DNA of 64,000 bases, taken from assembly GCA_030278955.1 (NCBI GenBank), contig JAOANR010000015.1, positions 18,323,073-18,387,072 of the forward strand, written 5' to 3'. How positions within the stretch are numbered: the stretch's first letter is position 1; every line of letters begins with the position of its first letter. This stretch comes from Hygrophila difformis. Taxonomy: Eukaryota; Streptophyta; Magnoliopsida; Lamiales; Acanthaceae. The notes beneath the pieces are model-generated. The model searched no databases. It saw only the letters and a program-made list of their open reading frames with translations, and had not been told where the DNA came from. The position numbers and the translations under genes were made by a program. Shown piece after piece: positions 32,664-43,029 of the stretch.

Positions 32664-33502
32664 TGACAGGCCCAATCTAATATATAAAACCGTGCAAGGG
32701 TTGTTTCAGCGATGTCTCAACAACCTGCAAACCACAACCAAAGGCAAACACAGAAACAGAGTGCGGAAAACATAAACAAGAACACAAGAGTTTGATCACC
32801 CAGTTCGATCCACCGATCTACATCTGGGGGCTCCAAGCCAGGATTCACTAAATCTCCACCAAACTGATCGAACAAGAGTCAACCACACCTTACATACCCT
32901 TACATTCCAATGAACTCTTCTATCTACCCAAATAGACTAGAAAAACACAAGGGAGCATCAACTATCTACCCAAATGCACACAATTCACCGGCAGGTATTA
33001 AGGTGGTGTTTGTGGAATCTAGCTAATCAACAAATTAAGCTCAATGGTGCTAAAAACACCTACAGTACACCTAAATTGTGTTTACAAACAATAAACCCAG
33101 AAATGCATAAACACAATCCCAATTACCCCATGAATAATGGAAGACACAGCAACTAAATATATACCAGTAGCAGAACAGTTGTTGGTGCCTTCTGCAAACA
33201 ACGAAGACCAGGGGTTTCTTCTTCAGCTCTCAATCCGCCATAATCACAGCTTAGGAATCTGTTAATGCTCTGTAAAATGAGCTGTGATTGCGACTAGACT
33301 CTCTCACAATCCCTCAAGGACGAAGGTAGGTATTTATATGGGTTTTAAGGCCCATCTAAACCCTTCTAAGGCCTGCTAGGGAAAATGCCACGTCACTGTA
33401 CTATTCTGTGCTTTTTCCAGTGAAGAGAATAAAGCGTTGTTGGCAAGATGTTGCAACAACGGTAAATATCACGAACATCTTCACAATAAAATATCCCTAA
33501 CA
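32664..33502 (-). repeat. 5' LTR of the Sirevirus
   Basis: 839 bp, TGTTAGGG to GGCCTGTCA on the minus strand. It carries the promoter and has a single copy of the 172-bp segment duplicated in the 3' LTR. Confidence 0.95.
33331..33338 (-). promoter_or_regulatory. TATA box in the Sirevirus 5' LTR
   Basis: TATAAATA on the minus strand, about 165 bp from the U3 end. The same site is at 25235-25242 in the other LTR. Confidence 0.6.
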
Positions 33503-34184
33503 AAATGGATTAATAATAATATGATTTAATTATATATTAAAATTAATATTATTTAATTATTTAAGTATATATGTTCAATATATATATATATATAAAACTC
33601 TTTACAATAGAAGGCATGAAATGCAACATAGCAGGATGGCACACAGACGGGCTTCAATGTTAAGGGGATGGGTTCGAAACTTGTTACCAACAATTTGTTG
33701 AATTAAATGTGGTTAGAGGTGAGGGCTAGGGGGTTGAAGGGGATGAGTTCGAGGCCTCACGGAGCCGAAAATTTACACATTTTGAAACTTTTTAGCGACC
33801 GAATTGTTCGGTTGTTAAAGTTAATGACCGATATGTGCGGTCGCTAATTCGGTCGCGAAAATTAAAAAACCAAAAAATTAAAAAAAATTGAGAGACCGAA
33901 TATTTCGGTCGCCGGCCGGCGATCGAAAATTTCGGTCGCTAAAGCGGTCGCTAAATTTGGTCCGAATTTTTCCCCAGTCGCTGGAGGTTTACTAACGGAG
34001 CTTTTAACGACCGGACGTCGTGCGGTCGTTAAGATGGTCGCTAAGCCGAAATAGCGACCCGTGCTCCCTCTTAACGACCGCATTTGACGGTCGCTATCGG
34101 GTTTTTTTTTTTCTTGTAGTGAGTATTCAAGTTGTTTGATTGAAAATCGAGTTGAGTTTGAGCTTATAATAAATTAGACACCCA

Positions 34185-34421
34185 TAGTGCAAGCAGTTCA
34201 ATATACATTTTAAACCATTAATAACACAAGTTCAGTACAAATAAAAATTCTAAAAGTTCGATATTTAAAAACTATAAGACGAGACGAATTTAACAATGCA
34301 AGATCTCACATGTCTGTATTTTAAGTTGTATAACTATAATAAAACTTTAAGTTAAAGTGTGTGTGTGTGTATGAGCAGTAGCAAATCCACAAATGTAGCA
34401 AATAAAACCAAACGGATGAAG
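34185..34421. mobile_element. Stowaway-like MITE, degenerate
   Basis: Ends with CGGATGAAG followed by TA. The interior (AAAAATTCTAAAAGTTCGAT, GACGAGACGAATTTAACA) matches other Stowaway copies in the window. The left terminal repeat is eroded. Confidence 0.6.
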
Positions 34422-34489
34422 TATTATTATATATAAGTCGAGTCGAGATTGTGTGTAGCATTATTGGAAATTGACTTGACTTCATATTG

Positions 34490-34845
34490 TACCAAAGGAT
34501 CTATTCTGCAAGAGATGTAGCTGCGTACTGTAGTTGCGAGCTGCAGCTGTATGGACTATAGCTGTTGGGAGTTGTAGCTCTAAGTTTTTATATAAGTGTT
34601 CGATAAAAGCAGTCAATTCTGCCATAAATTATAATTTGGAGAGAAAAAATTAATTAAATTAGAAAATAGCTTTCAAAAGCTCCTAAAAACTACTCAAAGT
34701 AGCTTCTGATTGTAGATCTTTTTGAAGCTGCAATTCATAGCTAAAGATTTTAAAAACAAGTGTAAAGAACGAGAGTGTCGTTTTAATATAAAATCTAAAG
34801 CTACTCAGAGCTTCCAAAAGCCGCATGCAGGCCAAACCCAAAGAA
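34490..34845 (-). mobile_element. AGCT-rich MITE, copy 1
   Basis: Contains GTAGCTGCG, GAGCTGCAGCTGT, GGGAGTTGTAGCTCT and CTCAAAGTAGCTTCTGATTG, matching in inverted orientation the copy at 52308-52636. The outer end GGTTTGGCCTGCATG resembles hAT-like MITE ends. Confidence 0.6.
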
Positions 34846-34866
34846 TAATTAGAGAATACATTTATA

Positions 34867-35127
34867 CTACCTGCGTATTGAAAAGTTTTTGACGTTTGGT
34901 AATGTGTTACTATTCACACACAGACTTTAACTTAAAGTTTTATCATAGTTATACAAGTTAAAATATAGTCAAGTGAGATCTTGTTAAATTCGTCTCGTCA
35001 TATAGTTTTTAAATATAGAACTTTTAGAATTTTTACTTAAACCGAACTTGAATTATTTGTGGTGTAAAATGTGGATTGAACAACGCGATACGTGGGTTCA
35101 TAAAAAAATATTGAAATACGGAGGAAG
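34867..35127. mobile_element. Stowaway-like MITE, diverged
   Basis: CTACCTGCGTATTG at the left and AATACGGAGGAAG at the right, flanked by TA. The interior matches the Stowaway family (GATCTTGTTAAATTCGTCTC). Confidence 0.65.
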
Positions 35128-35312
35128 TACATATTTGGTAAGATTTATCAAAATGAATGACGTGTACAAACTAATACTTCATCTATTTCTTTTATTGCTA
35201 CGAACCCGCTGGCGCAGTCCAATACGCATTTTAAACAATTAATATCTCGAGTTCAGTACAAGTAAAACTTCTAAAAGTTCGATATTTAAATACAACAAGA
35301 CGAGACGAACCT

Positions 35313-35834
35313 GGGCCCGTTTGAATGATCTTTTAAAAAAAACAGAAAGCCAAAAGTAAAAGCAAAAGTTAAAAGTAGAAGCAAATAATTTTTGTGTTTG
35401 AATGAGATTTTTAAAAAATAGCTTTTTTTTTCAAAAAAAAAAGTGTGTTTGGATGTGTAAAAGTGATAGTACTTTTGGACGTAATAATTACCAAAATGGG
35501 CTTGCTATTTATATGGGATAATAATAATAGTATATTTTTGTAGTGTAATTTAAATAAATTAGTAGGGTTTGCTGGCTTCGGCTTTTCCAAAAACAAAAAA
35601 TAAATTAGTAGGGTCATTTAAGACTTTACACATATTATTAGGTATTTTTGGCTACTGCTTTCGCGAGAAGCACCCTGTGCTGCTTCTCGTAAAAATATAT
35701 ATTTGGCTTTTTCGATGTACTTTTGTTTTTTTTTTTTTTCTAAAAGCTCATCCAAATTTTTATCTATATCAAAAGTGTTTTTGATAGAAACAAAAGTAGA
35801 AAGTACATTTCCGAAAGCCCATCCAAACGGGCTC
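35313..35834. mobile_element. hAT-like MITE (GGGCCCGTTTG ends)
   Basis: Ends GGGCCCGTTTGAATG and, inverted, GAGCCCGTTTGGATG. The interior has AAAAGTAAAAGCAAAAGTTAAAA and matching inverted pieces. It lies inside the Stowaway at 35177-36843. I could not see a clean target duplication. Confidence 0.6.
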
Positions 35835-35853
35835 TAAAAAGTATATGTATAAG

Positions 35854-36776
35854 CAGTAGCGATTCCAGGATCTTAAGTCAGGGTATGCGAACTTGGAAAA
35901 GAAAATTCACAGTAGTCGTGACATTTCTTTGAAAAAATTCATAAATCTACATCTACTTCACTTAATATTTTTTTAACATAAAATAATAGTGAACTATTTA
36001 ACTTTCATCACCAATACAATTTTACAATTTGAATTTTACAATCTTCATCACATAAACTCTTTCAACTGATTAGCAAATCAATGCACATAATCAACATACA
36101 ACTTTTTTTAAATATTAAGATTTAAAAAATAAATAAGCTTTTTTCAAATATGTAAATATGTTATATTCGGACATATGTTTTAAAAAAAAATTAACATGAT
36201 TTGTGAAATAAGCTTAATTAGCCTAGTAAAAGGCTTAAAGTGTGGCCTATTTCTATTTATATAAATACGCCAGGCTTAGACCTATAGCTAAGCCTATCAA
36301 AGGTTATATAGGCTAGATTCAAGTCTTAGAAAACTGAAGTAGGCCTAGGTTGTTCAAATCAAGTCTCGGATTAGCGTAGCCTACCCTATTTCCATCCATA
36401 TTCATTTTTGATATAAGTTCAAACTAAATGTTAAAGATGAGCGTCGGGGGAGGAGGGATTTAAAATGGGTCTCAGTATTCGAAACATACTGTAAACAACT
36501 ACCATTTTTCTTTAAAAAAAATATTGTTTGCGATGCATTTACTAAATATTAATATCACTAATATACATTACTAAAAGTAAAATAATTTTAGTAGGCCATT
36601 AATTAATTTAATTATGATGACATTCAAGCATATACTCCAACCAAGCTAATAGATAGATTCTCTAATACATGTTAACAAAACTTAAATAAATACAAATTAA
36701 TTATTAATAAAAAATTTCATTAATTTTTTTTTTTTTTTTTGAAAAATGAGGGTGGTCCCCTTTGTATTCGCCACTG
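35854..36776. mobile_element. hAT-like element (CAGTGGCG ends)
   Basis: Ends CAGTAGCGATTCC and, inverted, CAGTGGCGAATAC, the pattern of a widespread plant hAT-like non-autonomous group. It is about 0.92 kb with no transposase. The flanks TGTATAAG and TATTAAGT are only roughly alike. It lies inside the Stowaway at 35177-36843. Confidence 0.55.
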
Positions 36777-37010
36777 TATTAAGTAGTAGCCAAACCCCAA
36801 ATGTAGCAAATAATAAAAAAAAAATAAAAAAAGACGGAGGAAGTATAAGGAAATGCATGCAAATTCATTCAAAATCAATTATTTATCATAACCTTTTATT
36901 AGCAAATCCTTTGGTCCTCATCATAAATGGGGGATCACCGCAGTTTACGAACAAAAATGGCATATAACCTTTTCTAGATTTTTCCTTCTTGTTATGTACA
37001 TTTCACATTT

Positions 37011-37164
37011 TTTTTAGAAGAGCCGAAACCAGATAAAATGGTAGTGGAAGCCCATGCCATACAAATTATAAAGGGATAAAAGAGAGTGATAGGGGGATGA
37101 GTGGGGAATCGAACCCCCAACTCTAAGATTGAAAGGCATGGACTTAGCCGCTTGGGCAAGTCCC
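37011..37164 (-). mobile_element. SINE family B copy
   Basis: On the minus strand: GGGACTTGCCCAAGCGGCTA (A box), GGGGGTTCGATTCCCC (B box), then TATCCCTTTATAATTTGTAT and GGCTTCCACTACC. Imperfect flanking repeats TACATTTCACATTT / TACATTACACATTT. Confidence 0.85.
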
Positions 37165-37754
37165 ATTACATTACACATTTAAACTAGTTTCTTTGTTAAC
37201 TAAAATTAACTAAAATAAATAAAAATAATAATTTATTTTATTTGCACAAGATTATACAAATGTCCGTGTGGGAAACAATCACCCATATCCGGCCGTTATG
37301 GCAATTAATCCGGCTCGAATGCGAGTTTTGACATTAAAGTATAGTTCCACTTCCCCTCACAATCGCCGCCGCTGTAAAGGATTGAATCATAGCCACGTCA
37401 ATCACTACTAGCCTAAACAACGACTTTGTTCTCAAATGTCGGAGAATTTCAGTTTAACCGCACTTGTTTAAACTGCAAATTACCCAATATACAAAAATGT
37501 ACTCCTTTGTAGTATATTATTACTATTGCGTTTGTCCCAATTAGTGAAGAAAAGGTTATGCTAAAAACACAATCAATCACCTAACTATTAATCATAGAGT
37601 TGCTCCAACAAACCTAAACATGAGTACTGTACATGATGACCTTTAGGAATGCTTATTGCATGATGTGGAAATGACGGATTTACCCTCCTTCCGGTAAAGT
37701 ACTGTTGGCATTTATTTATTTTTGGATCTGTAACATGTTAATATTATTAACATA
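37165..37754. other. intergenic, no gene recognised
   Basis: Mixed-composition sequence without an open frame of interest. No repeat family recognised. Confidence 0.4.
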
Positions 37755-38009
37755 CTCTTGTCCCATTTGAAATGTCCTAAAACTTTTGGACGTGCAGTCG
37801 AATGCATTTGGTTAACAGTTAATATTTCAATTTATAGAGAAGTAAAAATTATAAAAAAATATGTATTCTAAAAAAACTATACGATTAGACGAATATAACA
37901 AAATCGAACTTGACTATATTTTTCGTTTATATAATTGTGGTAATATTAGATCAAAGTTGATCAACGAACAGTGTCAAAGTCAAAATGGGACAAAACAAGT
38001 CGGAGGGAG
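37755..38009. mobile_element. Stowaway-like MITE
   Basis: CTCTTGTCCCATTTG at the left and CAAGTCGGAGGGAG at the right, flanked by TA, with typical interior sequence. Confidence 0.7.
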
Positions 38010-38340
38010 TATTATTCTAAACCTGCTATCATATTCACAGTTGTAAAAAGGGAGACAGGCCCACAAATTTATGAAGAATCTGAGAATATAATTACCGAAA
38101 TAATAATAGTAATAATATATACCTTGACCTTGAAGCAATGGACCATGTTGAAAAAGTTCAGCAACCATACTGATAACTGATGGTTAACTATGGCTTTTAC
38201 TTGTTTATTCACTTTTTACAGCATCAAAAGTTAAAGGTGATTGCAGATTTGTACTCATCTCAAATTTGGATTGGAGGGTAATCTACCCCCACCCCCACCC
38301 ACCACGACCCTTTCACTGTCCCAATTTCACAAGTTAAATA

Positions 38341-38599
38341 CTCCTTCCGTCCCAGCTAACGTGTCCTGTTTGACTTTTTGACACTGTTCATTATTCTACT
38401 TTGACTCGATTTTATTGCATGTATATATTTGGAAAAAATAGTCGAGTTGGGTCTTGTTAGAATCGGATAATCATGTAGTTTTAGAATATATATTTTACAA
38501 TATTTTTTGTTGTACACATTTTGAGGTATTAGCGGTTGAAAAAGTGCATTGGATTGTGTGCAAAAGTGGAACAAGACAAGTTAAGTGGGACGGAGGGAG
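38341..38599. mobile_element. Stowaway-like MITE, young copy
   Basis: 259 bp, CTCCTTCCGTCCCAGC to GTGGGACGGAGGGAG, flanked by TA. It is nearly identical to the copy at 49458-49717, so this subfamily moved recently. Confidence 0.88.
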
Positions 38600-38682
38600 T
38601 AATAAATATAGCTGCATTCCTTCCCTCACCCCTATTTCATGGATTAAACTGTTAACAAAAATAATAATAATAATAATAATAA

Positions 38683-41145
38683 GGAAAAAATGCCAATATA
38701 GTCCTTTATTTTTACAAAAAAGTCAAATCAGTCATTTTTTTATTTTTTGGCCAAATTGGTCCGCTACATATATTAATTACGTTCCAATCGGTCCTCCATC
38801 CACTAATTATGCCCTAATTACATATTTTTGGCCAAATCAGTCCTTTTTTTTTTCAAAAATCTAAATTGGTCCGTTATTATTTTTTGCCCCATTTCATGCA
38901 ATCCAATGCACATTTCAAACCACTAATAACTCAAATTCGATATAAGTAAAAATTCTAAAATTTTGATATTTATAAACTACACGACGTGACGAATCTAACA
39001 AGATCCTACTTGGCTCATTTTAACTTGTATATCTATGTTTAAACTTTAAATCAAAACAAGTGTGTGAATAGTAACAAATTAGATAATGTAATTATTAAAA
39101 AAATGGAGGGAGTATATCGCATAAAATGGTGTTACTCCATAAAATGTAGTTATTAAAAAAAGAGGTAATAACTAAAATAGGCCATCAGAAGGAGTCATTT
39201 CCACTTTTGGGCCACGATATTTTGATTTAGGGAAATAGGCCATTAGAAAGATTTCGGGCCTGAATTTAGGCCATTGGGCTGGAATTCGGGCTGCGATGGC
39301 TTAAAAGTGGAAATGACTCCTTCTGGTGGTCTATTTTAGTTTTTATGAATTATTTTTTTATTTTATGTAATTAAAGTAAATAATACCTATTGTGTGCCAT
39401 TATTTATGTATTACTTTCTTTTTTTTCTTGTTCCAACATCTTTATTTTATTTCTATTTTAAAAATAATTAAAATTTAGTTGCAAAACCTACCCATCATAT
39501 AACATTAATAGATAAATATATTAAACTTTCAAACTCATTACCATTAATATTCCATTCCAACATACAACCAGATATCAGTAAATTACACATAAATAAATAA
39601 ATTAAAATTATAAATTCATTACAATCACATTATATAAATTATTAAGTTACCTTTTATATGGTGTGATTGTAATAAATGGTAACTTAAAAATTTATATAAT
39701 GTGATTGTAATGAGTTTACAATTTTAATTTATTTATTTATATGTGATTTACTGATATGTGGTTGTAAGATGGATTGAAATTATTAATGGTAGTGGATTTG
39801 AAAGTTTAATATATTTATTTATTAATGTGATGTGATGTGTAAGTTTGACGATTAATATTTAATTATTTTTTTAAAATGAAAATGAAATGAAAATGTTGGA
39901 ACAAGGGAAAAAAAGTACTCCATCCGTCCCAATATAAGTGGCCCCTTTCTTTTGGGCACGTGAATTTAGGTAATGGGATTTAGTAGTTAAAGTGGTGTGA
40001 GTAAATTTGACTAATTCATCCATCTAATTTATAATGGTTACATTTGACTTTTAATCATTTTATTATTTAACTTTGACTTAATGTTATCGTAATGGTATAG
40101 AAAGACAAAAATAGTCAAGTGTGATCTTGTTGGAATCGTCTAATCGTATAGTTTTAGAATATATATTTTATATAATTTTTATTTATACCCATTTTGAGAT
40201 ATTAATGGTTAAACATATATAGGGACTTTGTGCAGAAAGTACAATTGTCATTATTGTGGGGTTTTTAATCATGTTTATGTTAAACTAATTTACTTAAAAG
40301 GGAAAGTGACCACTTTTAATGGGACACCCCAAAAAGGAATAGTGGCCACTTTTAATGGGACGGAGGGAGTATGACATAAATAATGGTACAGAATGAGTGT
40401 TATTTATTTTAATTATATAAAATAAAAAATAATTGAAAAAAAAAACTAAAATAGGCCACCAAAAGGAGTCATTTCCACTTTTAGGCCATCGCAGCCCAAA
40501 TTCCAGCCCAATGGCCTAAATTGAGGCCCGAAATCCTTCTAATGACTCATTTCCCTATCAAAATATGGTGACCCAAAAGTGAAAATAACTCCTTCTGGTG
40601 GCCTATTTTAGTTATTATCTCTTAAAAAAATGTAGTTATTAAACAAATGGATCATCTTTTAGAGTTCGGTGGTTTTTGGTGTTTCTCCATAAAATGAAGA
40701 CCAATTGCGATATACTCCCTTCATTTTTTTAATAATTATATTGTCTAATTTGCTACTATTCACACACTTGTTTTGACTTAAATTTTAAACATAGATATAC
40801 AAATTAAAATGAGCTAAGTATGATCTTATTAGATTCGTCTCGTCGTGTAGTTTATAAATATCGAAATTTTAGAATTTTTACTTATACCGAATTTGAGTTA
40901 TTAGTGATTTGAAATGTGCATTGGACTGCATGAAAGGGGACAAAAATTAATAAAGGACCAATTTAGATTTTTGAAAAAAAAAAGGACTGATTTGGCCAAA
41001 AATGTGTAATTAGGGCATAATTAGTGGATGGAGGACTGATTGGGACGTAATTAGTATATGTAGCGGACCAATTTGGCCAAAAAATTAAAAAAAGGACTGA
41101 TTTGACTTTTTTGTAAAAATAAAGGACTATATTGGCCTTTTTTCC
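38683..41145. mobile_element. Mutator-like foldback element with arms of about 1 kb
   Basis: The outer ends are inverted repeats: GGAAAAAATGCCAATATAG at the left and its near-complement ending CCTTTTTTCC at the right. The left arm (38683-39651) pairs with the right arm (39678-41145) along nearly its whole length, with a 26-base loop. The right arm is longer because a 452-bp Stowaway (39918-40369) inserted into it. Both arms carry the same mosaic: a GTCAAATCAGTC / GGTCCGCTACA end block, part of a Stowaway-like MITE, an AAAATAGGCCA...GGAGTCATTTCCA block and an AT-rich inner block. The flanks are ATA repeats, so a 9-bp target duplication cannot be proved. No coding capacity. GGRAAAAATGC ends suggest the Mutator superfamily. 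Confidence 0.8.
39918..40369. mobile_element. Stowaway-like MITE inside the foldback's right arm
   Basis: 452 bp, CTCCATCCGTCCCAATATAA to TGGGACGGAGGGAG, flanked by TA. It interrupts the pairing of the two foldback arms and is absent from the left arm, so it came later. Confidence 0.85.
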
Positions 41146-41171
41146 ATAATAATAATAATAATAATAATAAT
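41146..41171. repeat. (AAT)n microsatellite, target of two insertions
   Basis: ATA units continue from 38660-38682 at the other side of the foldback. The TRIM-like solo LTR next door is flanked by the same repeat. Both elements apparently entered one (AAT)n tract. Confidence 0.85.
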
Positions 41172-41290
41172 TGTTAGAAATACGATGGACCTAGGACTTC
41201 AACCTAAAACCAATTGGTGATAGGTAGAGAGGCCCATGTCCATATAAACAGGGGGATAACCCAACATATAACCGATGTGGGACTTTAACA
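41172..41290 (+). mobile_element. TRIM-like solo LTR
   Basis: 119 bp starting TGTTAGAAATACG and ending CCGATGTGGGACTTTAACA, with TG...CA ends and the 5-bp direct repeat ATAAT on both sides (41167-41171, 41291-41295). The GATGTGGGACTTTAACA end is typical of small plant TRIM-type LTRs. No internal region or second LTR remains, so it is a recombination product. Confidence 0.75.
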
Positions 41291-41747
41291 ATAATAATAA
41301 TCCTTTGAAGTTTAAAAATAATCTTGAGGTACGAGTGAATTTAGTAAGTAGACTTCTCTTAAAGCAATATTCTGTATTTATAAGAAGCTCTATCGTAACC
41401 TGGAGAACAACTCTTTAAAAATGATTTTGATCCAATTGTTTTATGTTTTTCCATATGAGAGAGCCTTGTCTTTACTTTTATTTTTTTATTTATTTTTTTT
41501 CTTGTAGTTAAAATAAATTCTTGGACAGTTCAAAATGTATATATAGTAGGTCTGAAAATGAGGGTTTTACACCCCACATTTATATATCGGACCTCAAATT
41601 TTGGTAAAATATGTTTCTAAAGTTACTATTAAATTTTAGAACAAAAGGTGAGTAAAACCATGAAAAAGAAAAAAGAAAGAAACGTCATTTCCCTCCAAAA
41701 TTCAAAGCTCCCTCCAAACAATCATTAAATTGAAATAATTAATACAC

Positions 41748-41751
<4 letters not shown>
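41291..41751. other. intergenic, no gene recognised
   Basis: AT-rich, with a T-rich stretch near 41478-41500. Nothing coding. Confidence 0.4.

Positions 41752-41782
<31 letters not shown>
41752..41782. repeat. (AT)n microsatellite
   Basis: About 15 AT units directly next to the A-rich end of a SINE, a common place for such growth. Confidence 0.95.
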
Positions 41783-41785
<3 letters not shown>

Positions 41786-41930
41786 TGGAGGAACCGAAGC
41801 CAGGGAAAGAATGGTGGAAACCCATACCACACAAATGCAAAGAGATAAAGAAGAGGGATAGGAATTTGGGTGAGGAATCAAACCCCCAACCCTAAGGTTG
41901 CAAGGCATGAACTTTACCGATTGGAAAAGT
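41783..41930 (-). mobile_element. SINE family B copy (diverged)
   Basis: On the minus strand it has GGGGGTTTGATTCCTCACCC (B-box region), ATCCCTCTTCTTTATCTCTT and GGTATGGGTTTCCACCA, as in other family B copies. The A box is degraded. Confidence 0.75.
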
Positions 41931-43029
41931 GATCACGATATTTAGGGGGCATGTATGCTTAATTAGTTAGTTCTATGTATTCCTTATAAAAATTCTTCAC
42001 CGCCCATAGCATATGGTACAGACGTACAGTTAGAAATTAAACTTTCATTATTGTATTAACTAACTTTAAATTTTTTCCATATTTTTTTTTTGTTTTAACA
42101 AATGGGTCTCTTTTTTTATTTTTTATTTTTTATTTTAAATTTAAAAAAAGCAATATTATCAAAAAATCTATTTTTGTTTTTCTATTTCAACCACAAGTTA
42201 AAATCAGACTTAAAAAAGTATCATCCAAATAAAAGCCAACGTAATATCAATTCTTTTTTATCCCAATATTATGCCTATATATGGAATGTTGTGGCAAAAA
42301 ATGAACCCGGAAATAACGTTAAGCCGTTAAGCGAGGAGCCGTTAAGAAGAAGACAATGTGTGCATGTGTGTATACGTACAACCTTTTCATTATTGTCGTT
42401 GTTGGCGTATACGTATCACCCCAAATTCTACGCAACGGCACTATAAAAATGGAAACACACAAGTATTTCATATGAAAACAAATTACGGAAACGGAACAAA
42501 AGACATAAAAACAGACAAGAAAAAAAAAATACTATTAATTACAAAAAAAATATTACTATATGTAGATAAGATAAAAGATGTTTATTTGTAATTTAAAAAT
42601 ACAGAATACGTATATCATATAGTACAAGAGATCAATCCAATTCATGTGGCACTCCAATTTCATGCCAAAATTTTACGTTTGTAGGACCCGGTCAACCGTA
42701 CACGCACGTCAAATTTTCGTTCTATTGACATTTACTTTATTTACAAAACTTCAATATTTCATTATTTTAAGATATACTGTATTAACCTTCTGTAAGAGTT
42801 GAGGTAGTACAGTGGAGCATGATTCGAAGGAAAAAACCGCAATATACATTTTAAAATTTTAATTAATTTGTTTGGAACTTTGATTCTGGATAAGAAGTTG
42901 GCGGCGGACATATTAATATTTTTTGAGGAGAATATATTATGATTGATGTCCAACAATTACTTTACACAGATGACCTATTCTGAAGAGTCGTTACACCAGC
43001 AATATCCAGGTTAAGTGATCTCTGGAAAC
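41931..43029. other. intergenic, no gene recognised
   Basis: AT-rich, with a 114-codon frame at 42102-42446 of low complexity that I do not consider a gene. No repeat family recognised. Confidence 0.4.

Larger units (their letters stand above)
24396..33502 (-). mobile_element. Sirevirus-type Ty1/copia retrotransposon, near-complete and young
   Basis: Reads right to left: 5' LTR (32664-33502), initiator-Met primer site, gag, pol, a third ORF, polypurine tract, 3' LTR (24396-25406). The target duplication AAATG flanks it at 24391-24395 and 33503-33507. By eye the two LTRs differ at 7 of 839 aligned sites apart from one 172-bp duplication, so insertion is recent. Sirevirus features are the large Gag with zinc knuckle and coiled-coil region, the GGTATCAGAGC primer site, several copies of a GGGGGAGA purine tract upstream of the 3' LTR, and an extra ORF after pol. 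It sits inside the CACTA element. Confidence 0.95.
23666..34121 (+). mobile_element. non-autonomous CACTA (En/Spm-like) transposon with a nested Sirevirus
   Basis: Ends CACTACAAGAAAAAGTC at the left and TTTTTCTTGTAGTG at the right are inverted repeats. They are flanked by the 3-bp target duplication AGT (23663-23665 and 34122-34124). Both subterminal regions carry dense TTAGCGACCGAA / CGGTCGCTAA motifs in opposite orientation, the presumed transposase-binding sites. Removing the nested retrotransposon leaves about 1.35 kb with no transposase, so it depends on an autonomous relative. The host element was in place before the Sirevirus arrived. Confidence 0.92.
35177..36843. mobile_element. Stowaway-like MITE split by two insertions
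   Basis: Starts CTTCATCTATTTC after TA and ends GACGGAGGAAG before TA. The family-specific interior stops at GACGAGACGAAC (35310) and resumes briefly between and after two other elements (35313-35834 and 35854-36776). Without them about 220 bp remain, close to the family size. Confidence 0.6.

Noticed and set aside
42102..42446. 114-codon frame
   Set aside because: Low-complexity Phe/Lys start and no family; AT-rich DNA readily gives such frames.
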